Below, in pieces: positions 1-8,600 of a DNA stretch of 64,000 bases (its first letter is position 1; every line of letters starts with the position of its first letter). A program made the position numbers and the translations under genes. The notes beneath the pieces were generated by a model. It was not told the DNA's origin. It was given only the letters and a program-made list of their open reading frames with translations, and made no database searches. Origin of the DNA: Colwellia psychrerythraea 34H (GTDB taxonomy: Bacteria > Pseudomonadota > Gammaproteobacteria > Enterobacterales > Alteromonadaceae); contig NC_003910.7 of NCBI RefSeq assembly GCF_000012325.1, positions 2,914,001-2,978,000 on the forward strand, read 5' to 3'.

Positions 1-63
1 CAATTACAGCCACTAAATTATCGTTATCCTCGCGGTTATAAATGGATATCAAAGCTTTTGTAA
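1..63 (+). CDS. C-terminal tail of a gene cut by the window edge (unidentified)
   Basis: Frame 1 is open from the first base to a TAA at 61-63 and encodes a 20-residue tail, QLQPLNYRYPRGYKWISKLL. Its composition (YRYPRGYKW, then a short hydrophobic end) looks like real protein, and the following bases have no long open frame. Twenty codons are too few to name a family. An open frame this short can also arise by chance, so this is tentative. Confidence 0.3.
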   Translation, partial: QLQPLNYRYPRGYKWISKLL

Positions 64-263
64 AATTGAGGTGTTTTAGTGGTTGTTACTTATTTAAGGT
101 TCATATCGACCGAACAGTCAAACATGGTTTTAACAATAAATCGATAGGACAAGTGCATAACGAAAAGGCTCTGTTTAGTGGGAGTCGCCGCTTATACTTT
201 ATTGAAGGAAAACTCAGTTTTTTTAACTGAACGTAAATAACCGAAAAAGTTCTCCGTGAATAA

Positions 264-959
264 CTACGAGGCTAAATACTTATCGTATATTTTTTGGAAC
301 TCTCCACTTTCTTTTAAATACCTCAGTCCTAAATTAAAGTCGTCTCGTATTTGTTTGTCTCTAAATACTGGACGGTAATTCATTGGGTCTACTGTGATAA
401 AATTATGCTCATCAACATCACTAATTTCTAATTCTTTCATTAACTCAATTTTATTAACAAAGTATTTGAAAATATAACGGTCACAGAGCACCACATCGAA
501 TCGCCCTAGTTGTAATAATTCAACTTGTTTTAATTGATCACTGACGCCAAAAAATCGGTTTTCTTTAACGACATTGTTTAACCAGTCGGGATATCGTTTT
601 TCCGCGCCTTGAAAGGAAGCAACGTGAAGGGAGTCTAAGTCACTCGGTTTATTTATTGTAATATTTCTACTTTTAAGGGTAATAAAAATATTGTCATAAA
701 TAACGGCCGGATTCGCATAAAAACCATCCTTTAAATGAACGCCCATATCGCCCATCGCAGCATCGACCTGATTCTGACGAAAAGCGATAGGAACTCGACC
801 TAAAGGAAAGTACAAAGGTTTTAGTGTATGTCCCTTATATGCCAAAGCAGCAGATATGATATCAATTTCAATCCCAGAATTACTTGTTTCAATAATATAA
901 GGAGGGATCTCTTGGCTAAACGCCATTAAGACTTCGTGAGCGCTAGCTTTACTGCACAT
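264..959 (-). CDS. Periplasmic amino-acid-type solute-binding protein (SBP_bac_3-like)
   Basis: The 231-residue product resembles the extracellular solute-binding family 3 fold used by polar amino-acid ABC transporters and by orphan periplasmic sensors. Visible features are an N-terminal IPPYI strand, a GIEIDIISAAL motif, a RVPIAFRQNQVDAAMGD segment, the LGRFDVVLCD hinge region and a C-terminal YLKESGEFQKIYDKYL helix typical of the family. No permease or ATPase gene is nearby, so it may be an orphan binding protein. The only in-frame ATG (957-959) starts at MCSKASA, which looks like the end of a signal peptide. The same frame continues upstream for about 14 to 19 more codons as KLLKYCFLFISGL, giving a complete signal peptide, but offers only ATT or ATA starts. 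The true start may be ATT at 999-1001. Confidence 0.7.
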   Translation of the reverse strand: MCSKASAHEVLMAFSQEIPPYIIETSNSGIEIDIISAALAYKGHTLKPLYFPLGRVPIAFRQNQVDAAMGDMGVHLKDGFYANPAVIYDNIFITLKSRNITINKPSDLDSLHVASFQGAEKRYPDWLNNVVKENRFFGVSDQLKQVELLQLGRFDVVLCDRYIFKYFVNKIELMKELEISDVDEHNFITVDPMNYRPVFRDKQIRDDFNLGLRYLKESGEFQKIYDKYLAS

Positions 960-1356
960 TAATCCACTGATAAAAAGAAAACAGTATTTGAGTAATTTAA
1001 TTATTATTCCAAAAATTTATCACATGATACCTATAAGCAGTATATAGCAGTATATTGCTAATGATCAAACCCCATCAGCTAATGTGCAATTGAATTATGT
1101 ATCCTATGACAAAGGCACAAATACAATCTCACCTAACTATTCAAATAACTCAAATCAAGACTGCTCTTTACTGAAAATACTCTATTCGCAAGAATATTAT
1201 ATAATTTATTGCTTATTTATCGAGCACTCATACAGTTTAGTGTAAAAACTTCACTTTTTGGCTTGATTTATTTGACCAACGTGGCACTGTGTACAGGCTG
1301 AATATGTATTCAGTCCACAATTCGATTCAAACAATAATTAAAGGAGTAGCGCTTCA
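960..1356. other. Intergenic region between divergent solute-binding gene and asnB
   Basis: This is a 397-base AT-rich spacer without a convincing gene. The first 40 bases carry the apparent signal-peptide codons of the solute-binding gene on the minus strand. The right end holds the ARG-box-like palindrome and the ribosome site of asnB. I see nothing else that can be assigned. Confidence 0.5.
1297..1314. promoter_or_regulatory. ARG-box-like palindrome upstream of asnB
   Basis: GCTGAATATGTATTCAGT matches the E. coli arginine-repressor box pattern TGAAT-4-ATTCA in both half-sites, with one G in the central AT quartet. The inner CTGAATA/TATTCAG arms pair perfectly. It lies about 42 bases before the asnB start, where a repressor could block transcription. 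A second imperfect half-site (ATTCA at 1325-1329) follows, but not at the 3-base box spacing usual in E. coli. Binding by ArgR is inference. Confidence 0.4.
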
Positions 1357-3021
1357 ATGTGTTCAATCTTTGGTATATTAGATATAAAAACAGGTGCAGA
1401 TGCACTTCGTCCTACAGCGTTAGAATGTTCTCGTCTTTTACGTCACCGCGGTCCCGATTGGTCTGGAATTTATCACAGCGACAATGCCATATTAGTGCAT
1501 GAGCGTTTATCTATTGTTGATACTGAGCATGGTGCTCAACCTTTATACAATGGTGATAAAAGCAATGTACTTGCTGTTAACGGTGAGATTTATAACCACA
1601 AAGCATTAGCCAGTGCTTTAAACGTTGATTATGAATTTCAAACAGCCTCAGATTGTGAAGTTATTCTCCCTCTATATGAAGAATTTGGTGTTGAATTTGT
1701 TGACAAACTACAAGGTATGTTTGCCTTTATTGTGTACAACGAAAAAGATAACTCTTATTTAATAGCACGTGATCACATTGGTATTATTCCTTTGTACACG
1801 GGTTATGATAGTGAAGGTAACTTCTATGTTGCCTCAGAAATGAAAGCGTTAATGCCGATTTGTAAAACCGTTGAAGAATTTCCTCCTGGACATATTCTTG
1901 ATAGCCGTGTTGGGAAATTACAACAATATTACAAACGTAACTGGCAAGAATATGCCGCGATAAAAGATAATACCACTAGTACGACTAAAATTCGTGAAGC
2001 ATTAGAAGAGTCAGTTAAAAGTCATTTAATGACTGATGTACCTTATGGCGTATTGTTATCAGGTGGTTTAGATTCTTCACTCATTTCTGCGATTACGCAA
2101 AAATTTGCAGCTCGTCGTATTGAAGACAACGATTTAGCTGAAGCTTGGTGGCCAAAAGTACATTCATTTGCCTGTGGCCTTGCAGGTTCTCCTGATTTAA
2201 TTGCAGCACAAACCGTCGCAGATAGTATTGGTACTATTCACCACAGTGTAGTGTTTACCGAGCAAGAAGGTATTGATGCACTTAAAGAAGTTATTTATCA
2301 CTTAGAAACCTATGATGTAACAACTATCCGTGCTTCTACGCCAATGTACTTAATGGCGCGTAAAATCAAAGCAATGGGTATTAAAATGGTACTTTCTGGT
2401 GAAGGTGCTGATGAAATATTTGGCGGATACTTGTACTTCCATAAAGCACCAAACGCACAAGAGTTCCATGAAGAGCTTAACCGTAAGCTTGATCGACTTC
2501 ATAAATTTGATTGCTTACGGGCAAACAAATCAATGTCGGCTTGGGGCATTGAAGCGCGCGTACCATTTTTAGACAAAAACTTTATGGATGTTGCAATGCG
2601 CATCAACCCTGAAGATAAGTTGTGTGGCAATGGTAAAATGGAAAAAGCTATTTTACGTGAATCTTTTGAAGGTTACTTACCAAAAGAAATCTTATGGCGT
2701 CAAAAAGAGCAATTCTCAGACGGTGTAGGTTATTCTTGGATTGATGGTTTAAAAGCCCATGTTGAGTCACTTGTTACTGAACAACAGCTTGAAAATGCTC
2801 ACATTAGATTCCCGGTAAATACACCTGATAACAAAGAAGGTTATTACTACCGTACTGTTTTTGAAGACAAATACCCATTAGCTACAGCTGCTGATTGTGT
2901 TATTGGCGGAAAATCTGTTGCTTGTAGCACAGAAGAAGCCTTAGCTTGGGATGAAAGCTTTCAAAATAACGCAGATCCATCGGGTCGTGCGGTACTCAGT
3001 GTACATAACGAGAGTTATTAA
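1357..3021 (+). CDS. asnB: Asparagine synthetase B (glutamine-hydrolysing)
   Basis: This enzyme makes asparagine from aspartate, ATP and glutamine in the cytoplasm. The 554-residue length equals that of E. coli AsnB. Cys2 directly after Met is the N-terminal nucleophile of the class II glutamine amidotransferase domain, which covers about residues 2-200 and includes the RHRGPD and NGEIYNH motifs. The synthetase domain begins near residue 205 and carries the ATP pyrophosphatase loop SGGLDSS at about 233-239, followed by the SGEGADEIFGGY motif. An AGGAG-like ribosome site (AAAGGAG) sits about 10 bases upstream of the ATG. The gene stands alone between a divergent gene and a shared terminator, so it is probably monocistronic. 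An ARG-box-like palindrome precedes it. Confidence 0.97.
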   Translation: MCSIFGILDIKTGADALRPTALECSRLLRHRGPDWSGIYHSDNAILVHERLSIVDTEHGAQPLYNGDKSNVLAVNGEIYNHKALASALNVDYEFQTASDCEVILPLYEEFGVEFVDKLQGMFAFIVYNEKDNSYLIARDHIGIIPLYTGYDSEGNFYVASEMKALMPICKTVEEFPPGHILDSRVGKLQQYYKRNWQEYAAIKDNTTSTTKIREALEESVKSHLMTDVPYGVLLSGGLDSSLISAITQKFAARRIEDNDLAEAWWPKVHSFACGLAGSPDLIAAQTVADSIGTIHHSVVFTEQEGIDALKEVIYHLETYDVTTIRASTPMYLMARKIKAMGIKMVLSGEGADEIFGGYLYFHKAPNAQEFHEELNRKLDRLHKFDCLRANKSMSAWGIEARVPFLDKNFMDVAMRINPEDKLCGNGKMEKAILRESFEGYLPKEILWRQKEQFSDGVGYSWIDGLKAHVESLVTEQQLENAHIRFPVNTPDNKEGYYYRTVFEDKYPLATAADCVIGGKSVACSTEEALAWDESFQNNADPSGRAVLSVHNESY

Positions 3022-3061
3022 TACTCTTTAGTAAGAAGATTGTTTTACAGTAAAAATAAAA

Positions 3062-3090
3062 AGCCGATAATTATTATTATCGGCTTTTTT
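3062..3090. terminator. Bidirectional intrinsic terminator after asnB
   Basis: AGCCGATAAT and ATTATCGGCT form a 10-bp stem around a short loop, followed by TTTTTT on the plus strand and preceded by a run of A, which is a U run in minus-strand RNA. It sits between the convergent asnB and amidohydrolase genes and can serve both. Confidence 0.8.
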
Positions 3091-3125
3091 AATGGCTAAA
3101 ATTAGCTTTTGTTTACGCCATTGCT

Positions 3126-4799
3126 TTATTCAACTGATGGAACATCAATAGCAGAGAAAACCTTTTTACCTGCTACCCAAGTTTGTGATACCTGACTTTG
3201 CCAAATTGTGCTTTCAGGCATAGTCAGTAAGTCATCCGCAAGTAAAATGAAATCAGCTTTTTTACCGGCTTCTAAGCTGCCTATAAGCTTTTCTTGATGC
3301 CCCGCATATGCCGCATCAATGGTAAAGCTTCTTAATGCTTCAGTACGCGTCATTTTCTGGTCCGCATACCAGCCTCCGATAGGTAAATCTTTATGATCTT
3401 GTCTGGTAATTGAGGCATGTAAACCAAAGAATGGATTGGGTGATTCTACTGGGAAATCTGAGCCTGCGGCAATGATAGTATTACTATCAAGAAGCTTTCG
3501 CCACGCATAGGCACCTAATATTCGTTTTCCCCCCAGTCGAGTAACGGCCATATTTTTATCACTCGTGGCATGTGTCGCTTGCATCGAAGCAATAACATTA
3601 AGTGAGGAAAATCGAGAGATATCTTCTAAACGTAATACTTGAGCATGTTCTATTCTATGGCGTAATGCTTTAGTTTGGCTCTTTTGTATAGCCTGTTGGT
3701 AAAGATCTAATATCAATTTATTAGCATTATCACCAATCGCATGAGTATTAACTTGAAAACCAGCATTCATCGCAAAATCAATATAGTGCTGTAATGATTT
3801 TTTATCGTGTAACAACAAACCTTTGTGACCTGAGTGATCGCTGTAATCATTAATTAATGATGCACCTCGACTGCCTAATGCGCCATCTGCTTGAATTTTG
3901 ACACTGTTAACAGCAAACATTTCATCTTCAGTCCTATAAGGTCCTTGTTCTAGTTGTTGCTGCCAATTTGTACTAGGTAGATACAACATACCATTAATAC
4001 GAATAGTCATATTTCCTTCACTAGCAAGCGTCTTATATAACGCAATATCTTTTTGCTCAATACCAGCGTCATGTACACTGGTTAATCCTAAACTTGCCAA
4101 TGAGTGCATTGCTCTTTTCAAAGCGATTTTATCTTCCATAGGCGATGGCGGAGTAATACTAGCAGTTATCAACGTCATTGCATTATCAATAAAAATGCCA
4201 GTAGGCAGACCATTTTTATCTTTTATGATATCCCCTCCTACCGGGGCTTTACTTGCTGATGTTATACCCGCCAACGCCATCGCTTTTGAATTCGCCCAGC
4301 CAGCATGACCATCAACTCGTCTGAGCCACACTGGTTTATTAGGAAATGCTTCATCTAAACTTTTCGCATTTGGATAGCTGTTATTTGACCATTGCACCTG
4401 ATTCCAACCACGACCAAGGATCCAACTCATAGAGGGATTATCCTTGGCATAAGATATCGTGCGATTAACGGCATCAAGCTCTGAAGTAGCATTAACCAGA
4501 TCCACACGTAATAAACTGTGTCCATAGCCAATAACATGCCCATGTGCATCAATTAGTCCCGGTAGCATCGTTTGACCTTGTCCATCTATAACAATTACAC
4601 CTTTAGATGCAGGAAGTACTGCTCCAATCGGATATACTTTATTGATGATGTCATCAGTAAACGAAATTGCAGAAAATTGTGTGAGCGAATTGTCGGTGAA
4701 AGTATAGCCGTTAACGTTCTTTATCAACGTGGTTTGAGCCATCAGTTGTGAGCTAATAAGTAGCAAAGAAATAGCACTAATAAATTGAGGTTTTTTCAT
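3126..4799 (-). CDS. Exported YtcJ-type amidohydrolase
   Basis: This is a metal-dependent amidohydrolase of the YtcJ-like (Amidohydro_3) family. Its substrate cannot be told from sequence. The 557 residues start with a clear signal peptide (MKKPQFISAISLLLISSQLMAQ), so the enzyme is probably periplasmic, unlike most cytosolic members. Metal-site motifs are visible: DAHGHV at about residues 85-90, the QADGALGSRGA segment, HAIGDNANK, HRIEHAQ and the late GSDFPVESPNPF aspartate motif. The C-terminus (GSLEAGKKADFILL) is the usual small beta domain. It converges with asnB and is divergent from the cytochrome b561 gene, so it is probably a single-gene unit. Confidence 0.85.
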   Translation of the reverse strand: MKKPQFISAISLLLISSQLMAQTTLIKNVNGYTFTDNSLTQFSAISFTDDIINKVYPIGAVLPASKGVIVIDGQGQTMLPGLIDAHGHVIGYGHSLLRVDLVNATSELDAVNRTISYAKDNPSMSWILGRGWNQVQWSNNSYPNAKSLDEAFPNKPVWLRRVDGHAGWANSKAMALAGITSASKAPVGGDIIKDKNGLPTGIFIDNAMTLITASITPPSPMEDKIALKRAMHSLASLGLTSVHDAGIEQKDIALYKTLASEGNMTIRINGMLYLPSTNWQQQLEQGPYRTEDEMFAVNSVKIQADGALGSRGASLINDYSDHSGHKGLLLHDKKSLQHYIDFAMNAGFQVNTHAIGDNANKLILDLYQQAIQKSQTKALRHRIEHAQVLRLEDISRFSSLNVIASMQATHATSDKNMAVTRLGGKRILGAYAWRKLLDSNTIIAAGSDFPVESPNPFFGLHASITRQDHKDLPIGGWYADQKMTRTEALRSFTIDAAYAGHQEKLIGSLEAGKKADFILLADDLLTMPESTIWQSQVSQTWVAGKKVFSAIDVPSVE

Positions 4800-5051
4800 A
4801 ATATTGCTCTTGTTATCATATTGTATTGTTTGTGTTTTATTGATATTTTTTACCTCATCTTAGCATGACGTTAAAATCAAACAAAAAAATTAAATGTTGA
4901 ATACCCAATACTTTATTATTTACGTTAATGTTTGCACATGAAAGCAAAAATAAATCTCTCTTTGTACATTTATTACCTTAACGTCATAGAGTTAGTTAGG
5001 GTAAAATAAACCTCTTGTTTATATTCTACTGAAACATTTAAAGGTTATCGT

Positions 5052-5738
5052 GTGACTGAAAAACATTTAATTTGGGACTTACCCTTACGCATTTTTCATT
5101 GGGGTTTTGCCGCTACTATTTTAGCGGCCTGGTATACCGCTGAGCAAGGTGCTGATCTGGTTGAAATTCACATGCAATTAGGTTTTGTTGCCTTAGCTTT
5201 AATTGCATTTCGGATTTTATGGGGATTAATTGGTCCTAAACATGCGCGATTCTCACAGTTTGTCCCCTCTCCAAAATCACTACTTTCATATTTACGAAGT
5301 CCAAATACCGCTAAGAGCACAGCGGGTCATAACCCACTGGGTGCTTTGATGGTAATTTTAATGATATTACTGATATCAGCACAAGCAATCAGCGGCTTAT
5401 TCATTAATGATGATGTGTTTTCGTCAGGCCCTTATTACGGCAGAATCAGTAATGAATTAGAAAAGGTAATGAAATTTTTGCATCATAATACTTTTGATTT
5501 TATGATTGCCGCGATTGTTTTACATATCGCCGCTATCACTTTTTATTGGCGAGTAAAAAAAGAGAATTTAGTGCTGCCCATGATCACGGGTAAAAAGACA
5601 ACAGCGCAAGTTAAATCTTCTGATGCTATCCCACATTCAAAGATTATTCTTGGTTGTATTGTTGCCGTTTGCTGTGTCATTTTTGTTTATTGGTTAGTCG
5701 TAGTCAATGCACCTGTAATTGAAGAATTTTATTATTAG
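5052..5738 (+). CDS. Cytochrome b561 family membrane protein
   Basis: This 228-residue integral membrane protein belongs to the bacterial di-heme cytochrome b561 / Ni-Fe hydrogenase b-type subunit family, which moves electrons between quinones and periplasmic c-type partners. Likely heme-ligand histidines lie in LRIFHWGF near residue 17, VEIHMQLGF near 40, FLHHNTFDF near 143 and VLHIAAITFYW near 157. Four core transmembrane helices are followed by a fifth hydrophobic segment (ILGCIVAVCCVIFVYWLVVV) at the C-terminus. It starts with GTG at 5052, with AAAGG upstream. A cytochrome c' gene, a known type of partner, lies about 3 kb away on the other strand, so they are not co-transcribed. Confidence 0.85.
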   Translation: MTEKHLIWDLPLRIFHWGFAATILAAWYTAEQGADLVEIHMQLGFVALALIAFRILWGLIGPKHARFSQFVPSPKSLLSYLRSPNTAKSTAGHNPLGALMVILMILLISAQAISGLFINDDVFSSGPYYGRISNELEKVMKFLHHNTFDFMIAAIVLHIAAITFYWRVKKENLVLPMITGKKTTAQVKSSDAIPHSKIILGCIVAVCCVIFVYWLVVVNAPVIEEFYY

Positions 5739-5800
5739 TATTGAGGTAAGCTTGAGCAGACAAATATTTAGTGACTAAGATTGTTTATATTACAGAGGTA

Positions 5801-5868
5801 AAACTGCTCAGTGGTCTCGTTTAACGACGCTAGTTCACGGCCATTAAACAATAACCACTGAGCAGTTT
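5801..5868. repeat. Perfect 15-bp inverted repeat between convergent genes
   Basis: AAACTGCTCAGTGGT at 5801-5815 is exactly complementary to ACCACTGAGCAGTTT at 5854-5868. The 38-base interior holds a second nested pair (GTTTAA/TTAAAC). It lies between the convergent cytochrome b561 and DUF4105 genes. No U run follows on either strand, so it is not a textbook terminator. It may be a factor-dependent or hairpin-type 3' end, or a small repeat element. Confidence 0.6.
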
Positions 5869-5903
5869 GCTTAAACCTTAATATAATTATGGGTCATTTC
5901 AAT

Positions 5904-7763
5904 TTAGAAGTAGTGACGGTACTCAAGCTTAAACTCTTGAAAGCTTTTATTATCATGAGTATTGCTTTCAACACGATGAAAATTAGCTGAAAAGCGTACG
6001 CTGTCATTTTGTCCAAGTCCTACACTTTGCTCAACGCTCACTCGACTTCGCTGTGTTTGGTCAAACAAAAATTGATAATGTTCTGCATCAACTAACAACG
6101 TAGTTTTCGGCCAATAATATAGAAAACCTACCTGTAAACCGGGTGCAACTGCCGCGTAAGTATCAAGCTTTCGATTAAATTCAAGACGACCGGTAGCTAA
6201 TAAAAACACATAACTATTTTCTAAAGGTTGATAACTGACTCCGCCACCGCCGGAGCCTTGAGTAACCAGCACTTCTTTATCCTTTGTCCATTGTTGTTCA
6301 ACGCTAATATTTGCTTTCCAAGACCATGGCGAAAAATAGTCATTCCTTGCGGATAAAGAAACGATATCAAGTAGCTCAGCTTTTTCAAGTTTCACATCGC
6401 CGCCTTCGTAAACCCTCACCATTGCATTCACCATATTTAATGACATACCCGTATAATAGCCTGAGATGGGATCTAACAAATCGTGATAACTACCTCTATA
6501 TTTGATTTCTGCAAAGGATTTATCAAGGTTTTGTCCTACACTAAATCCTAGCATAGCCGTTTTATGACCTAAGTCTGGTCTGTCTGGCTGTTCAATTGGT
6601 ATGACTAATTTAGTTCGGTTTTCATTCAGTCGTCTAAGTAATAAAAAACTTCGACGCGTAGTTTCTTTTGGTCGACCATTGAATGTATTTTGATAACGTA
6701 AGTAACGATAAGCGCTATCGACAATACCTTGCTGCTGTACTTTACTAAGCTTAAGGAATTCGTCGCTATTTAATACTTCAATATCCTGAGATAAAGCCAG
6801 TGCTAATTCATTTTCTTCAGCGCTTAACATCGCTAATTGTGCTTTTAGCTCCGTCAATATTGATGGTCTATAATTTGTTTCTCTTATTAAATCAGCTTCT
6901 TGCACTACCCTTACTGTATCTAATGGCATTGCTGTCACCGGAAAATTTTTGGCTAGGTATAAGCCTGGTCTCGCAACATCAAGCAGCTCTAACAACCGAA
7001 ACGAACAGTTTTCATCAAAAAAGTAATATTCAAAACTAATGCCTTGTAGCTCCCAAATATGAGCCAACATGGTATTTATTTCTTCTTGGGTTAAATCTAA
7101 TTTATATTCCCAAAGGTCACGGTTTTCTAAGCGACTATATTCTTTAATTTTTTCGAAATAGGGGTTAGCCGCAAAGTATCCAGGATAACCACCGGTTAAG
7201 CCTCTTGCTGCATATAAAAAACCGCCCTCACCTTCAGGTACTGTGGCGCCAAAGTTTAATGCATAAGAAAGATAGGTTGAGTTTTGTTCAACATTATCGG
7301 GGTCAAAACGTAGAAAAGTATGACCATACATAGATGAAGGGCTATTTAATTGCGCTGAAGCAAACACTAAAACTACATTCGTCGTCTTTAGAGTGCTACG
7401 CCAGTCCAGATACTCCTGACAAACATAAGGTTTAACTTCTTCACGAAGACCTTTGACATTATTAAATAAAAATAATGTTCTTGCTGGGAATTTACATTGT
7501 ATTTCATCCCGCTTTTTTAGTGACGCTATTGTCGCTAATAATTCATTTTCTGGATTTTTTGCACCATCTATCGCTAAAAAGAAATTTACATCATCAACGT
7601 AGCTTTCAAGTTCATCAGCTTCAGTTTGTAAATTTATATGTAACAATGCACGCCATTGCTCTGTTTTAGCCAACTGAGTAATATTTTTATGTGGTTGCGA
7701 ATTAGCTTTTGGGGAGGTAAAAAAAATGAGCGCTATAGATAGAAGAACTGCTTTAAATTTCAT
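5904..7763 (-). CDS. Lnb N-terminal periplasmic domain (DUF4105) protein
   Basis: This 619-residue exported protein starts with a signal peptide (KFKAVLLSIALIFFTSPKANS). The middle holds the domain once called DUF4105 and now named after Lnb, the Bdellovibrio protein linked to lipoprotein N-acylation. The YGHTFLRFDP histidine motif (about residues 147-156) and the FDENCSFRLLELLD cysteine motif (about 249-262) are the likely Cys/His catalytic pair. The C-terminal third is rich in alternating aromatic strands (SVRFSANFHRVESN, then EFKLEYRHYF at the very end) and could be a beta-barrel or barrel-like module. A DUF3015 gene lies directly upstream on the same strand, a pairing I recall from other Proteobacteria. 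Lipoprotein acylation is inference only. Confidence 0.8.
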   Translation of the reverse strand: MKFKAVLLSIALIFFTSPKANSQPHKNITQLAKTEQWRALLHINLQTEADELESYVDDVNFFLAIDGAKNPENELLATIASLKKRDEIQCKFPARTLFLFNNVKGLREEVKPYVCQEYLDWRSTLKTTNVVLVFASAQLNSPSSMYGHTFLRFDPDNVEQNSTYLSYALNFGATVPEGEGGFLYAARGLTGGYPGYFAANPYFEKIKEYSRLENRDLWEYKLDLTQEEINTMLAHIWELQGISFEYYFFDENCSFRLLELLDVARPGLYLAKNFPVTAMPLDTVRVVQEADLIRETNYRPSILTELKAQLAMLSAEENELALALSQDIEVLNSDEFLKLSKVQQQGIVDSAYRYLRYQNTFNGRPKETTRRSFLLLRRLNENRTKLVIPIEQPDRPDLGHKTAMLGFSVGQNLDKSFAEIKYRGSYHDLLDPISGYYTGMSLNMVNAMVRVYEGGDVKLEKAELLDIVSLSARNDYFSPWSWKANISVEQQWTKDKEVLVTQGSGGGGVSYQPLENSYVFLLATGRLEFNRKLDTYAAVAPGLQVGFLYYWPKTTLLVDAEHYQFLFDQTQRSRVSVEQSVGLGQNDSVRFSANFHRVESNTHDNKSFQEFKLEYRHYF

Positions 7764-7822
7764 AGGTTATATTTATTAGCAATAAAATTGCAATGAGTGA
7801 TCGTAATGGAAACAATAGAATT

Positions 7823-7849
7823 AAAAAAGGCTACTTAAAGCAGCCTTTT
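7823..7849 (-). terminator. Intrinsic terminator after the DUF3015 gene
   Basis: On the minus strand, AAAAGGCTGCTT pairs with AAGTAGCCTTTT (one G-U pair), and the right arm runs into TTTTTT. It lies 20 bases after the DUF3015 stop and before the DUF4105 start. This suggests that DUF3015 is often transcribed alone and that DUF4105 has its own promoter or depends on readthrough. Confidence 0.7.
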
Positions 7850-7869
7850 ATCATCGATAACAATTAATA

Positions 7870-8349
7870 CTAAACAGTATATTTAGCTAACTTTTCATCA
7901 TTTTTCATTAAAGAAAACATTGAGCTAACTACATGTTCTGTTGTTGCTTCTTCTGAAGGGAATAATGTATTAAAGTTATTATGTAACGTTGATTTGAATA
8001 AAGCCCGATCTGCTTCTGCAACACCTAAAGAAACGGCAACAGCAGTTATTGCTTCACCATCACCGCGAGCAACATCTTCACTGAATTCGTCCATAATCAT
8101 ACTAACATCAATCATTTCCTTACCGCCGTAAGTCAATGTGCCTTTAGTTGAACAACCATTAGAACCGAATGACATACCAAAAGTATTGTTACCAGTTGAC
8201 GTGTTAGTTGTAGCAGCAAGAACATGGCTTGGAGTACCCGATTGACCAGCAAAAAGCATATTACCCCAACCACAAGATTGACTACCAGGTGCATCTGCTA
8301 GTGCAGAAGTAGATATTAATAATGTTGATGCTATTAAAAGTTTTTTCAT
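7870..8349 (-). CDS. DUF3015 family exported protein
   Basis: This small 159-residue protein has a signal peptide ending ALA-DA (MKKLLIASTLLISTSALA). The mature part shows the DUF3015 hallmarks: GSQSCGWGNMLFAGQSG near the N-terminus, TFGMSFGSNGCSTKG, and an acidic helical second half (VARGDGEAITAVAVSLG). The two cysteines, near residues 26 and 66, could form a disulfide in the periplasm. The family's function is unknown. It lies upstream of the Lnb-domain gene on the same strand, which may point to a shared envelope role. Confidence 0.85.
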   Translation of the reverse strand: MKKLLIASTLLISTSALADAPGSQSCGWGNMLFAGQSGTPSHVLAATTNTSTGNNTFGMSFGSNGCSTKGTLTYGGKEMIDVSMIMDEFSEDVARGDGEAITAVAVSLGVAEADRALFKSTLHNNFNTLFPSEEATTEHVVSSMFSLMKNDEKLAKYTV

Positions 8350-8534
8350 AATAAATCCCTATAAAGTTATGTTAAATAATACTTATTTAAAAAATAGAAG
8401 CTATTCCAGTCTAATACATATATTTACATAATTCTAGAGTAAAACTGCAAATTTCCTTAAGCTATTTCTCTCTTAAAATAATAGCCCATTTAGCTATTTC
8501 ATATATATTTTTTAATCGTAAATTAGCCATAATA

Positions 8535-8564
8535 AAAAAGCCTTTAACTGTGTTAAAGGCTTTT
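8535..8564 (-). terminator. Intrinsic terminator after cytochrome c' gene
   Basis: AAAAGCCTTTAAC and GTTAAAGGCTTTT form a 13-bp stem with a 3-base loop. On the minus strand the stem ends in TTTTTTATT. It lies about 37 bases after the cytochrome c' stop codon. Confidence 0.85.
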
Positions 8565-8600
8565 AAAATAGTAACTTTTATTTAATAACTACGCGTGTAA

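Noticed and set aside
42..230. A 62-codon open frame on the plus strand at the left edge
   Set aside because: It overlaps the end of the better-looking frame that stops at 63, has no ribosome site and an unpatterned Cys/Phe-rich translation.
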